A stretch of DNA of 19,169 nt from DATMXS01 sp050260275 (lineage in GTDB: Bacteria; Acidobacteriota; Terriglobia; Bryobacterales; Bryobacteraceae). The position numbers and the translations under genes are program-made. Numbering within the stretch: position 1 is the first letter of the stretch; each line of letters starts with the position of its first letter. Positions 13,528 to 19,169 of this stretch are shown here, piece by piece. The DNA is taken from contig JBLNBX010000129.1 of assembly GCA_050260275.1 (NCBI GenBank), positions 1-19,169 of the forward strand, written 5' to 3'. A model generated the notes under the pieces. It did not search any database and was not told the DNA's origin. It saw only the letters and a list, made by a program, of their open reading frames with translations.

Positions 13528-14468
13528 GGGTTTACCGCTCGCTCGACGAAGTGGACCGCGAGTTCGGCCCTTGCGCCGTTACTATCGGTAACTTCGATGG
13601 CGTTCACGCCGGGCATCGGAGCATTCTGCGCCGGGTGGTTGCGCTTGCGAGCGAACGCGGCCTGAAGGCTTCGGCGGTCACGTTTCACCCGCATCCGCTG
13701 AAGATCGTCGCGCCCGAGCGCGCGCCCAGGCTGCTTACCACGCCCGAGGAGCGCGTCGAACTGATGGCCGCTGAAGGCATCGTCCAGGTGCTGATCCTGC
13801 CGTTCACGCTGGAACTGATGCAAACGCAGCCGCGCGAGTTCGCCTGCGGCATACTCGCCCAGCGGCTGGGCGCTAAAGCGGTTCTGGTGGGCGACAACTT
13901 CCGGTTCGGCTACCGGCACTCCGGCGACACAAACACGCTGGCGGCCTGCGGGCGCGAGTGCGGGTTCGAAGTCGAGGCCATTCCCGCGCTCAGGATGCGC
14001 GGCCGCATCGTCTCCTCGAGCGAGGTGCGAAAGCTGGTTGGCGCCGGGCAGGTGGCGCTTGCCGGGCGAATGCTGGAGCGGCCCTTCGCGCTCGCCGGAA
14101 GAGTAGTGAAAGGCCGCGGGGTCGGATCGAAGCGGACGGTTCCGACTCTTAACCTCGAGCCCGCCACCGAGGTGCTGCCCAAGATCGGCGTCTACGCCAC
14201 GCGCACGGTGGACTTGGGCACGGGCAGGCGATGGCGCTCCGTCACCAACGTGGGCTGCCGGCCCACCTTCGACGACTGCTCCGGCGTTACCGTCGAGACG
14301 TACCTGCTCGACGCCTTCGACGGCATCCCTCCGGAGCGCATCCGCGTTGAGTTCCTCACGCGCCTTCGCGAGGAGCGCCGCTTTGAGGATCCCGAGGCCC
14401 TCAAATCGCAGATCCTCAAGGATGTTGACCGCGCACGTAAGTACTTCCGGCTGGCCCGGGTGTGCTAA
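13524..14468 (+). CDS. ribF: bifunctional riboflavin kinase / FAD synthetase RibF
   Basis: RibF phosphorylates riboflavin to FMN and adenylates FMN to FAD. The 314-residue product has the usual size. The nucleotidyltransferase domain shows the ATP-binding motif VTIGNFDGVHAGHRSIL (19-35), TFHPHPLKIV, LILPFTLELM and GDNFRFGYRHSGD, then MRGRIVSSSEVRKLV. The kinase domain has GRVVKGRGVGSKRTVPTLNL, where the G-x-PT-N motif lies, then NVGCRPTF and VEFLTRLREERRFEDPEAL. The GTG start (13524) overlaps the TGA of the preceding gene (GTGA). FMN and FAD supply may serve HoxF and many other flavoproteins, but this is only general. Confidence 0.95.
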   Translation: MRVYRSLDEVDREFGPCAVTIGNFDGVHAGHRSILRRVVALASERGLKASAVTFHPHPLKIVAPERAPRLLTTPEERVELMAAEGIVQVLILPFTLELMQTQPREFACGILAQRLGAKAVLVGDNFRFGYRHSGDTNTLAACGRECGFEVEAIPALRMRGRIVSSSEVRKLVGAGQVALAGRMLERPFALAGRVVKGRGVGSKRTVPTLNLEPATEVLPKIGVYATRTVDLGTGRRWRSVTNVGCRPTFDDCSGVTVETYLLDAFDGIPPERIRVEFLTRLREERRFEDPEALKSQILKDVDRARKYFRLARVC

Positions 14469-14485
14469 GTTGGTGATTCGGCAAG

Positions 14486-14506
14486 CGGTTTTGTCTAACC
14501 GTTTTT
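14486..14506 (+). terminator. short intrinsic terminator after ribF
   Basis: CGGTT (14486-14490) and AACCG (14497-14501) form a 5-bp stem directly followed by TTTTT (14502-14506), 18 bp after the ribF stop. The stem is short, so termination may be partial. Confidence 0.45.
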
Positions 14507-14546
14507 ACCGTTTTCATCTCACCTGAAAGCAAGGAGAATTCACCGG

Positions 14547-15563
14547 ATGCTCGTTCCGATGCGACAGGTCCTCGACGAGGCCGCCAAGGGCGGTTACGGC
14601 GTCGGTGCCTTCAATGTCAACAATCTCGAACAGATCCAGGCCATCATGGAGGCGGCGCGCGAGACCAAGTCGCCTGTGATCATCCAGATGAGCCGCGGCG
14701 CTCGCAGCTATGCAAACGACCGGTTTCTGTATCACCTCATGCTGGCGGCTTCCGAGCTGTATCCCGAGATCCCACTGGTTATGCACCTCGATCACGGCAA
14801 CAGCTTTGAGACCTGCAAGTCCGCCATCGACATGGGCTTCACCAGCGTCATGATGGACGGCTCGCTGCTGCCCGACGGCAAGACCCCATCCACCTTCGAG
14901 CAGAACGTCGAGGTGACGAAGAAGGTTGTGGAGTACGCGCACGCGCGCGGCGTCACTGTGGAAGGTGAAATCGGCGTGCTCGGCGGCATCGAGGACGGCC
15001 ACGGCGCGGGCGGCTCCGGCCTGGAGCACGTTACCGATCCGCAGCAGGCGGCCGATTTCGTCGAAGCCACCGGCGTGGATGCGCTCGCTATCGCCATCGG
15101 AACCAGCCACGGAGCGTATAAGTTCACCCGCAAACCCGACGGCGCGGTGCTGAAGATGGACCGGCTGATCGAGATTCACCAGAAGATCCCCCATGTCCAC
15201 CTCGTGATGCACGGGTCTTCGAGCGTTCCCAAGGATCTGCAGGACATCATCAACCAGTACGGCGGCAAGCTGAAGCCGACGTGGGGCGTCCCGGTGGAGG
15301 AGATCCAGCTCGGTATCCGCAACGGCGTCCGCAAGATCAACGTGGACACGGACAACCGCCTGGCCATGACCGGCGCGATCCGTAAGGTGCTCGCTGAGTC
15401 GCCGGAGAAGTTCGATCCTCGCGACTACCTGAAGCCGGCTCGCGAGGCTATGAAGAAGGTGGTTGCGCAGCGCATGGTCGAGTTCGGCCAGGCCGGGCAT
15501 GCAGGCGACTACGAGCCGATAACGCTGGCCGACATGCAGAAGAGGTACGCGGCAAACGCGTAA
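14547..15563 (+). CDS. fba: class II fructose-bisphosphate aldolase
   Basis: The enzyme cleaves fructose-1,6-bisphosphate to dihydroxyacetone phosphate and glyceraldehyde-3-phosphate, or does the reverse in gluconeogenesis, using a divalent metal. The 338-residue product has the family landmarks in order. These are YGVGAFNVNNLEQIQAI (17-33), VIIQMSRGARSY and MHLDHGNSFETC with Asp82 and the zinc ligand His83. Next are FTSVMMDGS, VEGEIGVLGG, IGTSHGAYKF (His ligand), HLVMHGSSSVP (His ligand) and KINVDTDNRLA. A good ribosome binding site, AAGGAG (14531-14536), is 10 nt upstream of the ATG. It is flanked by terminators on both sides and so is probably monocistronic. The length and motifs fit the long CbbA-like class II group. 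Confidence 0.95.
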   Translation: MLVPMRQVLDEAAKGGYGVGAFNVNNLEQIQAIMEAARETKSPVIIQMSRGARSYANDRFLYHLMLAASELYPEIPLVMHLDHGNSFETCKSAIDMGFTSVMMDGSLLPDGKTPSTFEQNVEVTKKVVEYAHARGVTVEGEIGVLGGIEDGHGAGGSGLEHVTDPQQAADFVEATGVDALAIAIGTSHGAYKFTRKPDGAVLKMDRLIEIHQKIPHVHLVMHGSSSVPKDLQDIINQYGGKLKPTWGVPVEEIQLGIRNGVRKINVDTDNRLAMTGAIRKVLAESPEKFDPRDYLKPAREAMKKVVAQRMVEFGQAGHAGDYEPITLADMQKRYAANA

Positions 15564-15579
15564 GTAATCGTCCGGGCGG

Positions 15580-15605
15580 GGCAGGCTGTCGCGTTCCGGC
15601 CTGCC
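15580..15605 (+). terminator. first hairpin after fba
   Basis: GGCAGGC (15580-15586) pairs with GCCTGCC (15599-15605) around a 12-nt loop, 16 bp after the fba stop. It has no T-run and lies just ahead of a stronger hairpin. Confidence 0.4.
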
Positions 15606-15619
15606 GCCGGATTTCAGTG

Positions 15620-15645
15620 GGGGGCAGCATTTCCGCGCTGCCCCC
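15620..15645 (+). terminator. main terminator hairpin after fba
   Basis: GGGGGCAGC (15620-15628) and GCTGCCCCC (15637-15645) form a perfect 9-bp stem with an 8-nt loop, followed by a pyrimidine-rich stretch (TGGCTTTCCTTCCTGG). The following 300 bp (15646-15949) hold no gene I can support; they contain only the promoter-like sequence near 15901 and the start signals of the radical SAM gene. Confidence 0.6.
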
Positions 15646-15900
15646 TGGCTTTCCTTCCTGGCTGGGGCATTGGTGTCCTATTGGGGTGGCATGGCGCCTC
15701 CCGAGCCTTCCTCGCTGCTCCTCTGCAGGCCGGTTTCCCCGGCGTGAGCCTCGTGCGCCGTCCCAGGCGGTGGTACTTCCCCGGTGTACCGGCCGGACCG
15801 CTGGCCCCCAGCCGGCCCCCGTTCAACCCCGCATATCCCCGTACAACCGCAGAAGCAAACCGTTTAACCCCCTTTCGATGTCTATAGCGCCTTAAGCTCC

Positions 15901-15906
15901 TATAAT
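15901..15906 (+). promoter_or_regulatory. -10 box upstream of the radical SAM gene
   Basis: A perfect TATAAT lies 44 bp before the start codon, giving a leader of about 37 nt. No convincing -35 hexamer is found at 16-19 bp upstream. Confidence 0.35.
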
Positions 15907-15949
15907 CCCGATGTAGCCGGGCGTACAGCCTTTCGCAGGAGGAGCGCAC

Positions 15950-17590
15950 TTGAGCACCACCACGTTTTCGCCGACCACCGCCAGCGGTTTCCGCGTCATT
16001 CAGCCCGAGACGACCTACGGCGGTTCCCGGATTATCCCTGTTCACAAGGGTTTGCCGAAGATTACGCAGTCGCTTTGCCCAGACTGCACCAAGATCATCG
16101 AGGCCACCATCTTCGAGGAGGGTGGCAAGGTCTGGATGGAGAAGACCTGCCCGCAGCACGGCTACTTCCGGGACCTGATCTACTCCGACGTCAGGCTGTA
16201 CCTCAAGATGGAGAACTGGTCGTTCGGCGATAACCGGGGCGTCAAGAACCCGTCGATACCCAACGCCAGCCGCTGCCCGGATCAGTGCGGGCTGTGCTCG
16301 ATGCACATGAGCCACACCGTTCTGGCGAACGTGGACCTGACGAACCGCTGCAATCTCACCTGCCCGGTGTGTTTTGCCAACGCCAACGCCTCCGGTTACC
16401 TGTACGAGCCCTCGCTCGACCAGGTGCGCCGCATGCTCCAGGCGCTCAGGGACGAAAAGCCCGTTGCCGCGCGTGTCGTGCAGTTCTCAGGCGGCGAGCC
16501 AACCATCCACCCTCATTTCCTCGAAGCCTGCCGCATGGCGAGGGAAATGGGTTTTTCCCATATCCAGTGCGCCACCAACGGCATCATGTTCACCGACCTC
16601 GAGTTCGCGATGAAGGCGAAAGAGGCGGGGCTGCACACGCTCTACCTGCAGTTCGACGGCGTTTGCGAGGACACCTACAAGCGCGTGCGCGGCGAGTCGC
16701 TCTTCGATAAGAAGCTCCAGGCCATCGAGAACGTCCGCAAGGCCGGAATGAAGATATGCTTCGTCCCGACCATCGTGCGCGGCTTCAATGACAACCAGAT
16801 CGGCGACATCGTCCGAGTGGCGCTCGAAAACATCGACTGCGTCAGCGCCATCAGCTTCCAGCCGGTGGCGTTTACGGGCCGCATCTCGCGCCGCGAACTC
16901 GAGGAGAAGCGGTTCACCATGGCCGACGTGGCGCGCTGCGTCTCCGAGCAGACCGGCATCACCGACAAGTACGATGACTGGTTCCCGCTGTCCTGCGTAT
17001 CTCCGTTCTCGAAGTTCGTCGGCGCGCTTCGAGGCGAGGAGATTCCGACGCTCACGCCCAACCCGCACTGCTCCATGGGCACCTACCTGTTCGTGGACCA
17101 GAACCGCAAGGCTACCCCAGTCACGCGATTCCTCGACGTCGGCGCGTTCCTGCAGGATCTGGATGTGCTGTCGCGCAGCGCCGGCAAGATGCTCGTGAAG
17201 TACTTCTCCGCCGTGCGGACCTGGCAGTCGCTCAAGAAGCACTTCCACGAGGACAGGGCGCCGCAGGGCCTCACGTTCGACAAGTTCATCTCCACACTCC
17301 AGGGATTCACGGACAAGCGCTACGGCCGCGGCGAGAAGGAGAAGGAAGGTTTCACCTACAAGACCCTGATGGTGGCTGGCATGCACTTCATGGACTCGTA
17401 CAACTACGATGTCGAGCGCGTGAAGCGGTGCGTGATCCACTACGCCGCGCCGAACGGCCTCATCTACCCGTTCTGTGCCTACAACGCCGGCCCGACGTTC
17501 CGGGAGAAGATCGAGCGCAAGTACTCGATCCCGCTCGAGAAGCAGTTGGAATGGCTGGAAAAGCCGCAGGAGCTCGTCAACATTCGGTAA
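15950..17590 (+). CDS. radical SAM protein of the Tes/Mss (MJ0619-like) membrane-spanning lipid synthase family
   Basis: The 546-residue protein has the architecture of the tetraether synthase (Tes) family, which joins lipid tails end to end by radical chemistry. An N-terminal zinc-ribbon-like part has Cys43-x2-Cys46 and Cys67 in KTCPQHGYF. A second cluster in RCPDQCGLCSMH has Cys109, Cys113 and Cys116. The radical SAM motif NRCNLTCPVCFANA gives Cys134, Cys138 and Cys141, followed by QFSGGEPTIHPHF (SAM-binding GGEP at 181-184). Further cysteines (Cys494, Cys509) occur in the C-terminal block RCVIHYAAPNGLIYPFCAYN. No cobalamin-binding domain or membrane helix is seen. It starts with TTG, backed by a perfect AGGAGG (15937-15942) 7 nt upstream. 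It stands alone with its own promoter-like -10 and terminator. Family assignment is good; the exact substrate is an inference. Confidence 0.85.
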   Translation: MSTTTFSPTTASGFRVIQPETTYGGSRIIPVHKGLPKITQSLCPDCTKIIEATIFEEGGKVWMEKTCPQHGYFRDLIYSDVRLYLKMENWSFGDNRGVKNPSIPNASRCPDQCGLCSMHMSHTVLANVDLTNRCNLTCPVCFANANASGYLYEPSLDQVRRMLQALRDEKPVAARVVQFSGGEPTIHPHFLEACRMAREMGFSHIQCATNGIMFTDLEFAMKAKEAGLHTLYLQFDGVCEDTYKRVRGESLFDKKLQAIENVRKAGMKICFVPTIVRGFNDNQIGDIVRVALENIDCVSAISFQPVAFTGRISRRELEEKRFTMADVARCVSEQTGITDKYDDWFPLSCVSPFSKFVGALRGEEIPTLTPNPHCSMGTYLFVDQNRKATPVTRFLDVGAFLQDLDVLSRSAGKMLVKYFSAVRTWQSLKKHFHEDRAPQGLTFDKFISTLQGFTDKRYGRGEKEKEGFTYKTLMVAGMHFMDSYNYDVERVKRCVIHYAAPNGLIYPFCAYNAGPTFREKIERKYSIPLEKQLEWLEKPQELVNIR

Positions 17591-17602
17591 TTCCCCCCGG
17601 AC

Positions 17603-17647
17603 GGCTGCGCCGGAGTTAGCCTCCGGCTCCGGCGCGGCCAGGTTTTT
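17603..17647 (+). terminator. intrinsic terminator after the radical SAM gene
   Basis: A 13-bp stem is formed by 17603-17615 and 17627-17639. Its core is GCGCCGGAG/CTCCGGCGC, with one G-T pair in the extension and an 11-nt loop. TTTTT follows at 17643-17647. It lies 12 bp after the stop codon. Confidence 0.75.
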
Positions 17648-17755
17648 CGCCTCCCCCGATCGCATCGCATAGATTGCCTCGCGATGCGGTGTACCCTGAA
17701 GAACTTCACTTTGGCTTGGCCGGCCCGCAGGGGCAGGCTCCGGGAATCGCTCCCT

Positions 17756-19169
17756 TCAGCGGCTCTGCGCCATGCCAAGCCGTTGGCGCAATTCGAGCAG
17801 CCGCGGGTAGATGAGCGGAAGGAACAGGTGGTCGCCGGAGGCATCCGGAATGGGATTGTGAGCGAGCAGCGGCTTCGCCTCCTCGGCGCGCCCACTTTCG
17901 GCCAGCGCCCAGGCCAGCAGCACCTCGGGCCCGTCCGCCGAGCCCGGCTGGGCGGCGTCGAGAAGCGCCGAGAAGTGCCTCACCGCTTCGTGTGGCCTGC
18001 CCGCCAGCATCGCGGCGTAGCCGCGCGCCAGGTCCGCAACCGGCCCCGTGGCTCCCTGCGATTCGGGTGCGAGCACCAGCCGCAGCGCCGCGCCGGCGGC
18101 GGACTGCATGGGCACGCGCGCGACGTGTGTGGCGGCCAGCGCACGGTCGCCTGATTCCAGCGACCACACGGCCAGGTGCGCCGCCGCTGCGGGGCTCTGC
18201 GCGTTTGCCAGCCGTTTGAACGCCTGTTCGCGCCGTCCCGTAACGAACTCCCACTGCGCTTGCAGCACCGCCGCGCGTTCGCCGGAGAGGGTCTTGAGAT
18301 ATCGCGCCATGTGGGCATCCGCGCCCGCGAGGTCGCCCGTCCGTAGCCGCGCCCAGGCCGCCTTGTAGAGCGCCGCTCCGCCGAGAAAAGACGGGTCCTT
18401 CTCAAACGACGCCAGGAAATCTCGCTCAGCCTCCGCAAAGCGTCCGAGGTGGTAGTGAATCTCGCCGCGGGAATCTAGCGGATTCGCTTCGTTCGGCCGC
18501 AGGCGTCGGTAGATCTCGATGCGGTTGACCGCGCCTTCGAGATCGCCGCCGTATGCGCGGACGTATGCCGCTGCGTTGTACAGGTCGGGGTCCGGGTCGC
18601 GCGCGATCGCCTCATCGTACCAGCGGGCAGCATCGGCGAACGATCGCCTGCCCGTATCGATCGGCGCCAGCGCGCGGAACGCGGCTGCATCGGCAGGAGC
18701 CGCCTGCGTGAGCGACAGCAGCGCGCGCCGCGTGGCTGCGCGATCCCCGCTCAGGCGCGCCGCGGCGAGCTGTAGTTGTGCACGTTCCAGAGCGCCGATG
18801 CTCTCCCCTCGCGCCAGGCCTGCCGCGATGGCCTTTTCCGCAGCGGCGCGATCCCCTTTGGCCAGAGCGGCGGTGGCCCAGCCGGTGTAGGCGGCGCCGA
18901 AGGCCGGCTCAAGGGAGGCGGCGCGTTCGAAGCTGCCCTCGGAGAAAGCCCGGAGCGCCTCGTCGGAGATGTTCAGCGGCCGCGCGGAAGGCTCGATGCG
19001 CCTGGCCAACTCCTGCGCGATAGCAGCCGCGCTCGGGCCTGAAGCGGACGCCTCGGCCACGATGCGGTGAGTCGTGGCATCCTCGACGGCGGCGTGGGCG
19101 CCGCCCCCCCCCGGGGGGTAGCCCGGGAGGGGGTGGGGTGGGGGGGCGGCGCGGGCGCCCGCCCCCGCC
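17756..19169 (-). CDS. tetratricopeptide-repeat protein, N-terminus beyond window
   Basis: The frame ends with TGA at 17756-17758 and is open to the window edge. The clean part (about 19100 down to 17756) gives roughly 445 residues rich in Ala, Leu and Arg, built of helical pairs typical of TPR or Sel1-like solenoids. Examples are AAYTGWATAALAKGDRAAAEKAI, FADAARWYDEAIARDPDPDLY, EIHYHLGRFAEAERDFLASF and LARGYAAMLAGRPHEAVRHF. A GTG at 19060 would give 434 residues. However, the sequence just upstream (AHAAVEDATTHRIVAEASAS) looks like the end of a strand-rich domain, suggesting a longer protein with another N-terminal domain. Beyond about 19103 the reading frame crosses G/C homopolymers and is not trustworthy. 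The function is unknown. It is convergent with the radical SAM gene. Confidence 0.75.
   Translation of the reverse strand, partial: AGAGARAAPPPHPLPGYPPGGGGAHAAVEDATTHRIVAEASASGPSAAAIAQELARRIEPSARPLNISDEALRAFSEGSFERAASLEPAFGAAYTGWATAALAKGDRAAAEKAIAAGLARGESIGALERAQLQLAAARLSGDRAATRRALLSLTQAAPADAAAFRALAPIDTGRRSFADAARWYDEAIARDPDPDLYNAAAYVRAYGGDLEGAVNRIEIYRRLRPNEANPLDSRGEIHYHLGRFAEAERDFLASFEKDPSFLGGAALYKAAWARLRTGDLAGADAHMARYLKTLSGERAAVLQAQWEFVTGRREQAFKRLANAQSPAAAAHLAVWSLESGDRALAATHVARVPMQSAAGAALRLVLAPESQGATGPVADLARGYAAMLAGRPHEAVRHFSALLDAAQPGSADGPEVLLAWALAESGRAEEAKPLLAHNPIPDASGDHLFLPLIYPRLLELRQRLGMAQSR
19103..19169. other. low-complexity G/C homopolymer tract at window end
   Basis: The last 67 bases consist almost only of runs of C and G (C8, G6, G5, G4, G7 and others), quite unlike the neighbouring coding sequence. 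It may be poor-quality sequence at a contig end or an extreme low-complexity segment. No feature can be read from it. Confidence 0.6.

Noticed and set aside
14514..15500. A 328-codon open frame on the minus strand
   Set aside because: It is a mirror of the aldolase gene, with a composition typical of antisense frames (His, Arg, Asp, Val rich).
15614..16315. A minus-strand frame covering the gap before the radical SAM gene
   Set aside because: It runs antisense over the radical SAM N-terminus and the aldolase terminator; composition is non-coding and no motif is present.
16487..17665. A 392-codon open frame on the minus strand
   Set aside because: It is antisense to the radical SAM gene and shows no family motif.

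Overview
The window is a GC-rich, densely coded bacterial chromosome segment. The gene content is housekeeping mixed with an NAD-linked hydrogenase/diaphorase cluster, a DUF1844 protein, several TPR proteins and a Tes/Mss-type radical SAM protein. Together these point to an acidobacterium, perhaps of the Bryobacterales/Solibacterales type. This is an inference from gene families; no rRNA is present to confirm it. There is no tRNA, CRISPR array, insertion sequence or phage gene that I can see.

Left part (1-6900). The 5' end of metK lies on the minus strand at the window edge. It is divergent from a small exported protein of unknown function and truB on the plus strand. A gene-free gap of about 300 bp with inverted repeats separates truB from a minus-strand operon read right to left: TPR protein (5481), yvcK (4903), glmU (3844). 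glmU is interrupted by an in-frame amber codon exactly in the linker between its two catalytic domains. A 47-residue zinc-ribbon-like protein with a strong sigma70-like promoter lies just upstream. Divergent from it is a truncated UvrC-like protein with a partly degenerate GIY-YIG domain.

Middle (6950-11040). A tightly packed plus-strand operon encodes the NADH-sensing repressor Rex followed by HoxE, HoxF, HoxU and HoxY. These are the diaphorase module plus the small subunit of a bidirectional group 3d-type [NiFe] hydrogenase. The large catalytic subunit HoxH, normally next, is absent. A strong stem-loop starts 13 bp after the hoxY stop, and then a family 2 glycosyltransferase follows.

Right part (12300-19169). 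A second compact plus-strand operon runs DUF1844 protein - PhnP-like metallo-beta-lactamase-fold hydrolase - RibF, with abutting or overlapping ends. Then come a class II fructose-bisphosphate aldolase with its own ribosome binding site and terminator hairpins, and a monocistronic radical SAM protein with three cysteine clusters. The latter resembles tetraether/membrane-spanning lipid synthases. The window ends in a minus-strand TPR protein whose N-terminus runs into a G/C-homopolymer tract at the edge that looks unreliable.

The items most worth a second look are the split glmU, the hox operon without hoxH, and the Tes/Mss-like radical SAM protein.
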